Shown here one piece after another: positions 38,606 to 51,054 of a DNA stretch of 64,000 bases. The DNA is from Puffinus mauretanicus (Eukaryota; Chordata; Aves; Procellariiformes; Procellariidae). Within the stretch, counting starts at the first letter, position 1, and every line of letters starts with the position of its first letter. The notes beneath the pieces are model-generated. The model saw nothing but the letters and a program-made list of their open reading frames with translations. It searched no databases and was not told the DNA's origin. Made by a program: the position numbers and the translations under genes. The stretch lies in the NCBI GenBank assembly GCA_023333565.1, contig JAJKFH010003821.1, positions 248,001-312,000 on the forward strand, in the 5' to 3' direction.

Positions 38606-38650
38606 GTGCTGCTTCCCACTGTGCTGCTTCCCATAGTGCTGCTACCATGA
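38606..38650. repeat. 15-bp tandem repeat, three copies
   Basis: Units GTGCTGCTTCCCACT (38606-38620), GTGCTGCTTCCCATA (38621-38635) and a degenerate third copy (38636-38650). On the minus strand the unit length of five codons gives a short Gly-Ser-Ser-Thr-Met/Val repeat in one frame, with no sign of a real gene. Confidence 0.85.
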
Positions 38651-41521
38651 TGAAGTAAAAGTGAGCGGATGCAGTTCACTAGCTGAGGAGAAGGATTGGT
38701 TTTTTTGTTTTTAAAGTTCTTACAAAATCTGAGGTCTTCAGACACCTCCATGCACACCTTCATGCAATCTGACAGATAAAATCCTCCAGTAACCAGAGTT
38801 GTAATCTCTTTTGAATGTGCTTTTATACTTCAAACTGAGTCAATGACAAGAACAGGATATTTAAGTCCCTGCCCAATTTATCCTCACATTCTTGTCACTT
38901 CTTTGATATTAGTTATACTTTCACCAGGTTATTTTATCTTTCATCTTCTCACCCACTATAAAATTTCAGTCAAAATAGCTGAAATCACTCAAGTGATTCC
39001 GAGCTGACAAACAAATCCTTTAAAAAGAGGGGAAAAATCTTAGCTGTCGTGTGTCTCCATGTATCCATCATTTCAATGCATGAAAAGCATAATGCAAAAT
39101 CTGACTTTTCGCCTGATGTGGCTTTTTCCCCATTTTGGATTCAATCTGTGACCCCTGTATTTAAGGACCTTTGTATTTGGCTGCCTTGGTATTTGTAGTG
39201 GGAAAAGTTCTACAGCACCTCTGAATTGCTTTTCAGTTTTGTCCTTGTGTGGTGTCAGTTCTTTGTTGTTAAACCAGATTTACACAGAGACTGTGACAGT
39301 AACAGCAGCAGCCTGTAATCTGTCAAGTCTGTCTGAAACGTCCTTCAGTTGCCTTTGTAAATTTAGTGCATCTGTATAAAGCCCCTTGTTGTGTAAAATA
39401 TATGCTCTGTTTTTGATCAAGTCCTCCATATGCTCAGAGCAAATTTCAAGACGTTTCTGGTAGCTGTATGCAAATGCAGAGAGAGATTCTAGGCTCTCCG
39501 ATACATCTCTTTGTGCCTTTTTGCTGCTACAGTAATTGCTTTACATTTCTCATTTTTGTGCTATATTGATGATAATGTTAACACGGGAAAAGGTTGTAAC
39601 TTTCCTGGTTTCTACTTTTCAGGCTCTTTTTATGGCGTAATCACCAACTGCTCCTTTCAGGTTTGCTTGTTTGAAGCTTGTTCTATATTCAGTTTTTAGT
39701 TTTACAGCTGAACATCAGCTTTTCTTAAACAAAGCTGCTATTAATAAAACAATTGAAAACTTGGGCCAGGGATTTAAATGAGCAGATAAGACAATGATTC
39801 AAAAATATCTGTCTGTGGCATTAATTGCTTCTATATCCTACTCTTCTATTTCAAACATTTGAGAAAATGACACAAGGGAATTATCCAAGTTTTGACTTTG
39901 TTAAAGTAATGTCCACTGTTTTCCATAACGTTAAGAAAATTTAGTGTACTGCCCACCATCCATTAAATAGAATAAGATGACTCCCAGCAGAGTACCTTGC
40001 TCTCTGCTCGGGTGATCTGCACTCCTAATATCCGATAGATTCGTTATACCTTACTTCAAGATAACACATTTAGCAGGTTGCTGAATGAGGAGCCACCACC
40101 AGGAAGTCATAGATAAACATAGATATACAGGACAAAGCCCATCTCCTTGTCTTCAACATTCACCTCTTGATACTGGAGTTAGACACAAAACACAGCTGGG
40201 CGATGTAACAGTGACATTTCCTTCTTGTACCCTGCTGCTGAGGAGTTAAGAACATTCCTCTTGCATGTACCTGGGACTGGTTACACACCTCTGCCTTTGG
40301 GAAGTGCAGCTGACAAGCAGTGACTTCTAGCTGCCAAGAGAGTGCTCCACTGCCAAGTAAAGGACATCTTTGCATGGGCTTTCCATTTTTTCTGTTAAAA
40401 TTCCTCCATTTGTTATAATAGAGTGAAACATTCATAGTGGCCTGTGGTGTCCTCTGGAGGGGTTCCAGGTTGTAGTCCCACCTTCACCTGTGTTTTAAGG
40501 CCCTGCCTGATAGGTATGCTCCCTAAACCCCTACAGGATAACTCACATCTGGTTACATATGGAAACCACAGGAGTAAGTAGCTTTTGAATTCCAGCAGGT
40601 TTGACAAGTCTTTGACATGACTTGTGGAAGGCAGTGACAATACCCACCTCTTATCAATGTCTCATGGGAGGTACGACAAGCTCCACCGTCCACTGTCCTC
40701 ACAGATAGAAAAGTTACCTTAGGGTGAACCAGGCACTTTGCTTCCCTGTGCTTTCTGGGCAGACAACTCGTCAGCGAGTGATTAAGATTGTATACGTTTC
40801 TGTTAGCAGAAACTCGAACACCCTGAGTTTCTGATGTCTCCAGGGATAGGCAGCAGCTGAACAGGGTGTTTCTAAGTTCTGTGTTTGGGGCAGCACGCAC
40901 TTGGCCTGATGTGTAAGTAAATGACCTAGATCCATTTTTTTGATCCATTCTGAGCTTTTCACCTCTTCTTCAGTTTTAAGCATGCAAGTAAGAAACACAT
41001 ATCCTGATTCTTAGTAGGTAATCAGTATTAAGCATGTGTGTGTGATATTTCTCATTGATCACTGATTACAGCAAAAAGTGCTACAATCATGCATAAATCC
41101 AACACTGAAAACTAACAATAAGATAACCTATCATGTTTACACTTCATTGGAGCACTGTATGTTTGCTTATGCCCTGAATTCCCAGAGCAGTTATGATGCT
41201 TGGTGAGTCCACCCCGTTTGTACACCGTTTGGTACGTCATTTTTCCCCCAGAGAACTACCAAGAAATCCACCAGCCTCTTGTTTCTAGGTTTTCAGGATG
41301 GTTAAGATTTCTATTCACAGCCTGAAATAAAAGCAAGATGTTTTGGCATCAAAATCATTACAAATCTCTCATTTGTTTCCATAAATGTGAAGGGTATCAT
41401 TTATCTTCCCCAAAAAATGAAAATGAAACTCAGTATCCTACAAAACCTTTTCAATAAGAACAACTGCAATTTTTTTTGTAGTCCAACTGGTAGGTGATGA
41501 AGGAAAATACCAATATCTGTA
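38651..41521. other. Unique noncoding DNA, no gene seen
   Basis: About 2.9 kb without a recognised feature. A 131-codon minus frame at 40553-40948 is treated as chance. Confidence 0.55.
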
Positions 41522-41620
41522 TATCACAGAAGTATATACATTAATAATGGAAAGGATGTACCAGATCAATTAGTTAATCTCCTTGCAAATGAAGTGCTGT
41601 TCCACACTGTACAATGTAAT
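41522..41620 (-). mobile_element. Old CR1-like LINE fragment, reverse orientation
   Basis: TATCACAGAAGTATATACAT, then AATGGAAAGGATGTACCAGA, ATCTCCTTGCAAATGAAG and TGCTGTTCCACACTGTACAA, follow the order of a reversed old CR1 3' end ('AATGGAAAGGACCTATTAGATCATCTAGTCCATCCCCCTGCCAATGCAGGATTGTTCC'-type subfamilies). It is much decayed. Assigned from memory. Confidence 0.5.
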
Positions 41621-42352
41621 TTATGCTTTCTATTGCTTATTTACCACAACCATTCAGATGTACAGAAAAAACTAATCACTTTAATGATTGGGAGACCTTT
41701 GTGAACGGTTGAACTTTGGGGGAAATTAAATAGTATGAAATCTACAGAAAACAGAAAAAGAACTGTCAGAACTGCCTTGGGCAACCAGGTGATCAGGAGT
41801 TTCTATATCAGGTGTCTTTGAAAGATATAGGTCTGAAATAGGCATGTTGGGGTCTGAAATGCAAATTCCCAAGCTTTTATATATAAGACATTTAAACTGA
41901 AAAGCTCAGAGCAAACTGTGCTCCCGCTGTGGATATTGAAGGGTTACAAGTCCATGTAAGTCAAAACACAATTGATGCTGAAATTACAGTAGCTTAGTAA
42001 CAAGAGAAATATACTGATGATGGAATGAACCCAGAAATAACTGATGTTAAATTAGCCTGGCAAATGGGCAATTAGCATGGATGTGGTGCGTACAAATATG
42101 CCTCAGGTATTACCATGCTAATTACTCAGAGGCTTCGTTATTCAGACCTTCCCCGCCGTTTGTCTTTTTTCTTCACTTTGTAAGTACATGTCATGTTGCA
42201 GCTAAGTTTTATTGTGGAAAGGGAAAGGGTACAGCGGATCTCATTGATAACCATTGTGTGCTATCCTGAGCTTGTTCAGCATTGCCCTTCGCTTGATTCA
42301 GTGCACGCAGCCAGCTAATGCTTTTGATCTACACAGGCAAGAGTTTTGTTGG
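41621..42352. other. Unique noncoding DNA
   Basis: No gene is seen. A compact piece at 42060-42145 with ATTAGCATGG and CATGCTAATTA (related inverted motifs) may hold homeodomain sites. Confidence 0.45.
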
Positions 42353-42375
42353 CGAAGGGGGACGGGGGGGGGGGG
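42353..42375. repeat. G-rich tract with G12 run
   Basis: GGCGAAGGGGAC followed by twelve G. It has potential to form a G-quadruplex on the plus strand. Such runs are also prone to length errors in sequencing. Confidence 0.8.
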
Positions 42376-45144
42376 CACCAAGAACAGATCAGGTGAGTGT
42401 ATAGCCCTGGTGAAACTCAGCACATTAAATCTGGCTGATTAACCTATATCTTCCATTCATAGATATCTATTTATTGCAGAAACTACAATGAAGACTTAAA
42501 AAAAAAAAAGACAAAGATAGTCTGATCCGTCAGGACCACTAGACTTCAGAGAGATTTTCTGAAGCTGAGATGGATCATTAATGAGTGGTTTCAAACCACT
42601 ACAGTAATTTCATCTTTATGGATTTCCATTATTTGAGCAGTGGTAGAAATATATTAATTAATTTTTCACTGATGCATCTAAGTAGCCTTTACACACAGCA
42701 GACAAATAAAATCAACAGCGAAATTATGGTTTAATTATTTACCTAGCAACAACTTAGAATCAATACAACATCTTTTACTGACTGCGAGAACTTAATCTCC
42801 TTTCTGTTCTTTTCCTTTTATGTGGCTATCATGCAACCAGGAGACAAAAGACGATGGGATTTCACTCATATAATTATAGCCCATCAAAATGGCCTCCATG
42901 AACAATTCTTTGTCAGATTTGACCCTTTTTCTGCTGGAGAATTATCCGCGAACAGATCATGGCTTTTATTATTTGGTTGATGAAGAACTTTTCCCAAACA
43001 CATCCGAGCCTGACTGCAGCAAGTACTTCTTCAAGTGTTTGTTGTTTAGAGTCCTCTGGTTGGATCATGTCAGCTCTCTTGTATGGTATGATTTTTTTAC
43101 TGTTTGATTAAATAGACCTCCTTTACAAAATGGAGACATGCCAAAGAAAATATTAGAGGGCTGAAACTTTCCCAGGGAGAAAAGTGAATATTCTATGGAG
43201 ACTTACCAGGAAATTTTAAGGCCTGAAGTCACAAAGTGCAGATGTAATGCAAATTAGGGATAACAGATTACTGCTGCGCTTAACGATTTTATTTCTGTCT
43301 CAGTATATCTCTTTGTTAAAACACTGTCCAGCCTTCCTAAATTTTAGGACTTTTTAGAAATTATTCAACATTAAACCTCAAGGCTGTTATATGCAACACT
43401 CGCTAGCAGGATCTTAATAGTTTTGAGTCAGTGTCAGAAGGAAACTCTCTCATAGTTCTCTAGAAAAAAATTAATGCTCAGAGAAAATGTTATAAATGGT
43501 GTAACACACCGTAAATACCGCTAGAAGTGACTTTTAAACAACCCTTAAAGTGAAGACCTACTTATGCTACTCCTACAGACTCCCCTCCTCCTACCACACC
43601 TAGGTCTGCTGCAGATTTCTGGTTAAATAGAGAATGTCAGTTTATATACATTCATAGATGTGTGCCCATTTAACTTTGTCCTCCAGTTTCTCCAAGACGA
43701 CTTCTCAGTCATTACAGAATGGTGATATTGAGTGCTGTGGTCTGCCTGGGATTTTGACACTTTTCAAGAAAAGGCCAGTCCCCTCCCTCCTCTCTCCCCA
43801 AAACCATAAACTCATTACTCTCCTAAGATAAGAAATACTTTTTGTCTCGTTCAATAAGTAACACTGAACTAAAACACCCTACAAGAGGACTTCCCAGTAA
43901 ATAAAGCTGGAATTATATTCTCCTCCCTAGCCAAAGTACCGTAAATTTTGGGAACCTGTTCTCACGTATCATGCATTCTCTTGTATTATGTGTTATGTCA
44001 GTCAGTCACCAAGCCTCTAACTTGTAAATTTGCATCATCCCCACCCATCTGTCAGTGTGCTCTGACTAACTCAGCTCTCAAACTGAAAATGTGTGTGGAG
44101 CCTGAAAAGCTTTTTCCCAAATGTAATCTTCCAACAGATTTGCGTAAGCACTTAGAAAGTAATGACTATCCTTTACGCTGGGCCTTTCTGAGGTTTCATC
44201 TCACCGCACTCTTATAGAGACAAATAATACTCAAGATAAAGTGCGTGTCACATCCCATCGCTTCTTCCCCTCTCTGCTGCATCAAACAAAATCAAACTGG
44301 TGCAATCTAAGGTGGACAAGTGACACAGATTGAATGATTCATTTCAAATCAAGGGAAACAAAATAAGAAAGAAAGAAAAGCGCTCTGAGAAAGAAAAGTG
44401 CTGCGAGAACACACTGTGTGTTCTCCTCTGTAATAAACTGTATCTCCCCAGCCTCAATTTTTTCTGAAGAAACCCTCTGTCCTCTGAGCACCGGATCCAC
44501 AGCAGCCTCTTCTCGTCCGGGGTGGTTTCGCAGGCTGGGCTGGGGTTCTGGGGGGAACTTTTCTGCAGCAAAGACAGTGATATAGTCTCATTCATTAACT
44601 TACAGATTTCCCCCTGTCTGAGGATGTGTCATCTACTCCCTTTCCTTGGTCAGGACATCTCAAAGACATCTCTCCTCTCCCCTGCAGCTAAATTTCATGA
44701 AAGATATAAGAATTTAATAACTTTGAGGTTTCTTTTCTTCCTCCACCCTTTGACTGAAATCAGCCATGAAGTTCGACAGTTACAGAGGAGATGAAGGCAA
44801 ACACAAATGGGCTCACGCAGCACAGGTATCCTCTTAGGAAATCAGGTGAGAAGAAATGGCTGGGTTCTGTCAGAACAAGAGATAAATTGCAGATCTTAGA
44901 TGGGCAACTGCTCAAGTTCCTGTAGGAAAGTTAACATAGAGTAGTAAGGCAGTAAAGACAAGGGGGGGAAATGTTATTTGGTAACTGAGAGAGCTGAGCA
45001 GTACAACAGTGATCTTTCCTCCCGCTCTCCCATGCCTCCCACAGCCCTTCTATGTCCCTTCAGGGAGCACTCTACATCTCCCACACCTTCCCCTTTGCTA
45101 CCCCCAGATATTTTCCACATCCCTTGACTAACTCTGCTGGCCAC
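42376..45144. other. Unique noncoding DNA with a consensus octamer
   Basis: About 2.8 kb with no recognised gene. A perfect POU octamer, ATGCAAAT, lies at 43247-43254 in a compact AT-rich context. An A12 run lies near 42499. Frames are 90 codons or fewer. Confidence 0.5.
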
Positions 45145-45235
45145 CGGCGGGGTTACGCGTGTGCTGTGGGCGCCCAGGCAGTCCTGCCTGCGGGGTCGGG
45201 GCTGCTGAGCTGGGCAGCCTGGAGAAGCGGTGAGT
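45145..45235 (+). promoter_or_regulatory. CpG-dense patch ending in a splice-donor-like site
   Basis: Eight CpG dinucleotides occur within about 86 bp, far denser than the surrounding DNA, which often has none per 60-base line. The patch ends in GCG/GTGAGT, with the intron-like GTGAGT at 45230-45235, a near-consensus splice donor. This pairing is what a small CpG-type promoter with a short first exon looks like. There is no TATA box that I can anchor and no long ORF, so a noncoding or 5' UTR exon is the most that can be proposed. Confidence 0.25.
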
Positions 45236-46353
45236 GCTCCCCATCCTTCCCCCAGTGAGAGCAGTAGTAGGTGTCTCTCCTCTAAGCAGCCCCTCACCTT
45301 TATCAGCTTTGCAGGGAATTATCATGTCTGAGATATATATCTGCCCCTGTGAAATTTGGAACGGACAAATGGATTTGAAAGAAAGGCTGTGGTCACATGT
45401 ACCTGAGGAACATGTAGATGTTTCCTTAGGAAATCAGACTAAAAAGAGTGCCAGACTCAGAAATTCACCTCTGACATGAGACACATTTACTCAATCCGAG
45501 AGATGTGGCAGCCTACAGCTCTGGTGAAAGTATCATCATAATGTTCATATGACTAGAAGAAATTTTTTTTTTAAATTACCATTGTGATATTTTTTACCTA
45601 GCACATTTAATTCAAGAATAAAAACTGAGGTTAGTAGCTGAAAGGTCAGTGAATTGCTTGAACTTCATGAAAAGCTGCAAGAGACATCAACTAACTTGAA
45701 AGCTGCAGTTATAATGTCGCAATACACCTTCCTTGTTGAGGGACGGCATGAACACGCACACACATACACACACACAGTCCCTCCAACAGTTTGCAGTTGG
45801 GTATTTAAAACAAATCCAAAGCTCTGCTGGTCTGCATGCATATAATTACACGTATTTAGAGGTTTCTGGGGGGGTTCTTTCCTGTTTGCTGACCTCTTAT
45901 TTTCTCTTATTATACATCACTCTTGGATTGGAAAACAAAGACAGGAGATTACGGCTCTCAAACACCACTTCAGGGAGGACAAAAACCTTAACCATGGTCT
46001 CAAGGAGACTGAGTTGCTATCTGCTCTTTTTTATCTGAAACATTTTTTACGAAGATTATTATGCTTATTTTTACATCAATACTGCACTGTTGCCTTATCA
46101 CTCCCCTACACAGTTGTCGGTGCAGACCAAATAACTCATTTCAAACGCCAGTGCAAAAAGAACATGAGCCTAATCTGTGTTTGGGGATGGTAAAGGTCAT
46201 ACAAATTTAATATTCATATTTTGTCACTTCTAAATACAAGGTCAGGAAAATGCAGCACATCAGTACAAGTGTAGGAATGAGGCATGAAGTTTGGAAGGAA
46301 ATTACATTTAATAACTTATATAACCTGTTCAGATACCCAGATCAGGATGATAA
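45236..46353. other. Unique noncoding DNA with AC microsatellite
   Basis: No gene is recognised. It holds the AC microsatellite at 45752-45776 and a T-rich run near 45562. Confidence 0.5.
45752..45776. repeat. (AC)n imperfect microsatellite
   Basis: ACACGCACACACATACACAC and a further ACACA, interrupted by G and T. Confidence 0.85.
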
Positions 46354-46393
46354 CATAAGACGAATAAGCAAATTAATTGCTTAGCATAAGACG
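46354..46393. promoter_or_regulatory. Palindrome flanked by 9-bp direct repeats
   Basis: CATAAGACG occurs at 46354-46362 and again at 46385-46393, 31 bp apart (about three helical turns). Between them is the inverted repeat TAAGCAA (46365-46371), ATTAA spacer, TTGCTTA (46377-46383). The arrangement suggests a symmetric site for paired homeodomain-type proteins. A target-site duplication around a tiny insertion is an alternative, since 8-10-bp duplications bracket some transposons, but the insert here is only 22 bp. No function is shown. Confidence 0.4.
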
Positions 46394-48033
46394 TGCTCTA
46401 TATTAACTCAAAACCCAAGTCTGGCTGTTTTGCCACTTGAACAGTAGATTTATTTTGATGTGTTGTTTTATGTTTTCAGCTGACCTTGCACTGCAGGTAA
46501 TTGAGGAGAGGCAGGTGGAGGAAAAGTAAAGACAGAGTTTTGCACTGAGGGATGTGAATTCTGCCATGTGTAAGGGATGCAAATCTGCACAGTCTGACCA
46601 GTCGGTGGTTAAATGCTCTCTGTACAGACATATCTGCCTACACAAAGTAGAGAACAGGTAGGAACTGGCTCCAAGACAAATCAAAGTATATCATGCAGAG
46701 AAACGGCAGCTATTTCGTGAGGAACCCTTTTCTCCTCAATGTGCCAGAAAACGTCTGCAGTCAGCCCGCTGCAGATGGTTGTTTACAAAGTCAGTGGAAC
46801 AATGGAAAACAGTGCCTCTGGAGCACAATGCTCGCTGGGTTTTGCTCCATTGATGATTTGTGGGAGTTAGGAAATGTGTAGAGATATTGGCCCCAGCTTT
46901 ATAGAAATTTAGTCAATGGCTTTGTGTACAAAATGTGTAAAACTGGGGCAGGGGACGCGGGTGTCTTCCTCTTCATGCAAAAACATCTGAGCTTCGGCAT
47001 TTCCAGCTCACACTGAGGTTTGAGAAAAAGGTCAAAGCAAAAACAGAAGTCAAGGAGCGCAACTCCCACCCCCCCCCTCAGGATTAAAACAATGGAGTAA
47101 AATAAAGTGCTTTCAAACAGCAGGCACTTAATCCCAGACCCCTGCTAGCCTCTTCAGAGTGTCTAAAGCTCTCTCCTTCCCTCCGTCCTCAGGCAGCAGT
47201 AAGAGGCAGTGTTTGCCTCCTTTTGGCCCCTCTGCCCTTGTTGCTGGTCCGTACAGCCCGTCACTGGCACTTCCTACTGCCCCACAGCACTGACACGGCC
47301 CGAGTCTGTCATTCGGGGACTATTTTGTTATGATCCTCCTTTGGGGATGATTCTCTGTGGTAAAAATTGGCTGTCTCTTCTTATCCCAACCAAACGCTGG
47401 CCCTGGGGAGCAGAAGGGGCTGAAGAGGTATAGGAAAAGCCCAGCTAAACGTGCAGCAAAACCCTCCATGTTCTCCAGGGAGCCCTCGGTGAGGACGGCC
47501 AGATTTGGTCCTGTACGCTGTGTGCATTGCTGCGCTAAAAAGACATGTTGTTACAAGGCTTTACAGAAGCTTTCATAAATTTCCATTGGTCAGCAAAGAC
47601 TGGTTTTTTCCCTTCAGTGACTGTCTCTCAAATCTGTGATGGTCTGGACAGTTTCTTCTGGTGAGCAAACTTTCTTCAAAGAAAGGTTTCTAGGGGTGCA
47701 AATCCAGTAAGAAGAGATTAGTTAGGGTCAGCTGAGAAATCTCCAGGAAAAATATAAAGACTCTCTTCTGGATCCACACAAGCTCCTTGTCTCTCCCCGG
47801 CTGAATCGCTATCACACTCCTAGATAAAACACTCGAATCAGAAGTTGGCGGCTGGCCAGCATGTCTTTCATCCCACCCGAAAGGTGAAAGGCAGGGAGTT
47901 TGTGAGCTTTTCAGAGCAAGCCGATGATGAGTTTGCTCAGCAGAGATTGGATTTCTAGTGAACAGCTTGCCACAGCTTTTGTCTGACAATGCTATCATTT
48001 TGTCTATCCGTCCTTTTGTCCCTCCTGATTTCC
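46394..48033. other. Unique noncoding DNA
   Basis: No gene or repeat family is recognised. A C9 run lies at 47069-47077. The 47140-47570 part is somewhat GC-richer but has no consistent frame. Confidence 0.5.
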
Positions 48034-48270
48034 GCCCGTGCTAACACGAAATGACGGGCTTGCCAGTTTTACTCTGCAGGCTAAACGCCAGCTTCATTAC
48101 TATGTATGAGATCTATTTTCACCCCAATTTAACATTAATAGAGTAATTTGCAGAGTTCTTAACTGAACCACAAATCTCTTAAATTACTATTTTACTTCCT
48201 TTGTATGGATCCAGCTTAATATTTACCATTTTTTCTAATTTAGTGTTTATGCAAATGTCACACTTTTGCT
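48034..48270. promoter_or_regulatory. Candidate conserved noncoding element with hairpin and octamer
   Basis: At 48034-48059 GCCCGT and ACGGGC form perfect arms around a 14-nt loop. Part of the same segment can fold alternatively as CGTG-CTAA-CACG. About 190 bp further on lies a perfect POU octamer, ATGCAAAT, at 48249-48256, in AT-rich sequence with ATTAATAG and TTAATAT motifs. Seen: motifs and arms. Inferred: regulatory potential. Confidence 0.22.
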
Positions 48271-48745
48271 CCTCCTCTTCGCTCCCTACTTGGTCCTCGC
48301 TCAGAAGGCATCATAGTCATATAGCTTTACTGCTGTCTGCTCCCATTAGACTGATCTGAGGAATCAGCTGTGACCACTGTTTAATGCTGTTGGACCAGGT
48401 TACAGCCTGTGACAATGAACTTCTAAGTAATAATCCCTTAGAGTCATTTCTTTAGTGTCTGCAGATTCATGGTCCAATAGCTCCTTTCTCCTCCTGGCTC
48501 TGAAGACATTGCCCTTTCCTTCAAGGATGCCATGCTTTCTATCCCTAACCTGTGACTTCACTTCCAAGAAGCAATGTGAGCCTGAGGACCCCATGGCCAG
48601 GTGCTTTCAGCCTATGCCTGCACTCAGCCTGAAAGTGCTTGCATTGTGTTTAGGTACAGCTCAGTTTAAGAAATCTGCTGACTGTAGCAGACAACACATT
48701 CCGACCCGCCTAGGCTGGATTCTCTTGTCCTCGTGAGCAAAAGTT

Positions 48746-48764
48746 AACTCCTTTCTAAGGAGTT
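48746..48764. repeat. Perfect short hairpin (8-bp stem, 3-nt loop)
   Basis: AACTCCTT-TCT-AAGGAGTT is a perfect inverted repeat. No T run follows and no gene ends here, so it is not a terminator. It is too short for a microRNA precursor by itself. Confidence 0.8.
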
Positions 48765-50332
48765 GAGACAAACTTCAGCTCTGTCCCTTAAGAGCTCTCT
48801 GGGTCTTGGACTGAGGCAACCTCTTAACACAGGCTTGTGAGCTCCTAACATGGCTGGCTGGCAAGTCTGGTCTTGAGAAGGGGCTCTGAGGAGACTCGCC
48901 ATACACAGATGTCCAATAGTCTTAATTTATCAGTGAGTCTTTCTTGATTTATTTGCAACTGGATAGCTTTATTAGAAAAAATAGCTCTTTCTGTTCCTGG
49001 ACTCTTCAACAGCTGAAATGCTGCTGAGGCTTAAATATTTTGGGGTTTTTTTTTGGATTTCATTTTGTTCAGAGTTTTTGTCAGGGGAGGTGGGCCCTTT
49101 TTCTGACAATATTATTAACACGATTTAATGGTAATATGGTGATGTCTCATGGCTCTCATCAAAACTGGAGCCCCCTTGTTTTTGTCAAGAGACAACGTAC
49201 AATTCAACCCCTGCACTGTAGCTCTCGGTGTTTAGACAAGCCAGGAGGATTGCCTTGCCAGAAGCCATGGTGAAGGTTTACAGGACAGCCAGCTCTATAA
49301 TCCTGCCTTCTCTCAAGTGCCCCATCCACTGCTGGATGGTACATACAATTTCATTCAAAGCATCCAGGAATGACAACAGACATTATCTTGGCAAGAAGGT
49401 TAAAATGCCTGAGAGCTTTCTTACCCTTTTAAGAAAATAACTCAGCATACTATTTTAAAAGTACAATAGAAAAGAGACAGCTGCCACAGTCAAAATCTTT
49501 TTATGGCAATTTAGGGGCTTTGGGGGTGAATGTTCCACTTTTTATTTTTGCCTTTCTGGGTGGAAGAGCTTTAGGATTCAGTGTCTGCTGTCAGTCAGTT
49601 TGTGAAATTACATTTCATATGACAGGAAAGGGGCTTTAAAAAAAAGCTGAGCAAAGAGACATGAAGGGAACAAAGCTCTTTTAGAAGATAAAATAGCTTC
49701 AGAAGAATTAAAGTTCACACATTTGCAGCTGGAACCTACTCTCTCAGTGCCTGGTGCTGATGAACTTTGATATCGCAAAGCATAACACCCTTCCTTCTGA
49801 CTATTTTTAAAAATTTCAACCACCACAAATTGCTGAAGGTGGGAATAGTGATCCTGGAGTGTATTGCAGTAATAAGACCCACTGCTGTCATTTAAAGCTT
49901 GTAAATCAGTTTGCTATAGTTTTCCTCTCTAAAGTCTTTCCTGCCGTGACAGAAAAAAGGCAGGATAGAAAAACTGATAAAATGCTGCCAGAGCCCTGTG
50001 ACAGACATACACATCTTCTAGTCCTTTCAGTCAGTATTGCTACTGTTCAGTTTACTGGATCTTGTTCTTCAGAAAATGAAACACCATTCATTTATTCTTT
50101 TATATCACAAGCACAAGGAACCTTATTCATATTCTTTTGTACTGGTGGTACAAAGAACTTTTTTCATGTTCTTTAAACAATGGAGTATCTGCTTTTTATG
50201 TAATTCCAAAGCAAAGTGGTGCTGTACCTGTGAGCTCCATCAGCATAGAAGAAAGTTGAGTTCATACAGTCCCAGAACCAGATTCAAGATGAGTGCTGTC
50301 ATTGAGAGGAAGCAGTTTTCTTACTGGGGAAG
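48765..50332. other. Unique noncoding DNA
   Basis: No gene or repeat is recognised in about 1.6 kb. Frames reach 105 codons at 49859-50176, without a family match. Confidence 0.55.
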
Positions 50333-50440
50333 AGAATCATAGACGCATAGAGCAGCTCAGTTTGGAAAAGACGTTGAAAGGTCACCTGGTTCAAACCACT
50401 CAAGATAGGTCCAACTTAGATCAGAACATCACCCTCTCTC
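50333..50440 (-). mobile_element. CR1-like LINE 3' fragment, reverse orientation
   Basis: GAATCATAGACGCATAGAGC, then GCTCAGTTTGGAAAAGACGT, then GGTCACCTGGTTCAAACCAC, correspond to a reversed CR1 end ('AGAATCATAGAATCATAGAATGGTTTGGGTTGGAAGGGACC...CATCTGGTTCCAACC'). The remainder decays rapidly after 50430. Confidence 0.75.
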
Positions 50441-51054
50441 AAACCCAGGCAGCTTCATCACCCAAAACTGTTTTGTCTTTGCCACATTTACCTACACTGG
50501 CCAATGCTTAGACAGAGCTCAGATTTTTTAAAGGAAGTATATCATTCCTTAAGAATAGGCCAGAGGAAAATGTGTACCACTTTCCGAGCACTCAACACTG
50601 CAAGCAAAATTGGAATATTGAAGCATAAAAGAGAAGATAAACTTCATTAGAGACAGTAATATTATTAATCTGGAACCTGAGTCATATCAAGAGTCTGCGA
50701 CTCCCTGACAGGAGCTTAAGTGCTGCTAAAATCTGCTGATTAGAAGAGGAATCCTCCTAACTAGAAAGCTACAAAGGAGAAAAACCTGAGATGTTATTTT
50801 TGACAACTTAACACACCCTCAAAGAAACAGCACTAACTACATACAATCTTTTGTGAAATGAGCTCAGCAAAAAACATAGGAAGCAATCATATCACAGTAT
50901 CTGCAGTACTCCAGCTAGTGGTTAAACTCAGTGTACAAAGAACACATTTTCTAAACAGAATTAAACTGTTCTGGCAGTTCTGACCTCTAGATAGTCCTCT
51001 CTTTTGAAGGAAAATTGAAGTGACTTTTTAAGTTTGGGAGGAAATGTCTTCTGT
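50441..51054. other. Unique noncoding DNA
   Basis: No gene or repeat is recognised. Confidence 0.5.

Noticed and set aside
39620..39662. Micro-exon between two TTTCAG-type sites
   Set aside because: The acceptor is plausible but the donor (CAG/GTTTGC) is weak, and no reading frame links it to another exon.
40553..40948. 131-codon minus frame
   Set aside because: No domain or conserved motif, and a second minus frame overlaps it.
48746..48764. Short perfect hairpin as a terminator or microRNA
   Set aside because: The 8-bp stem is far too short for a pre-microRNA, and there is no downstream T run or gene end.
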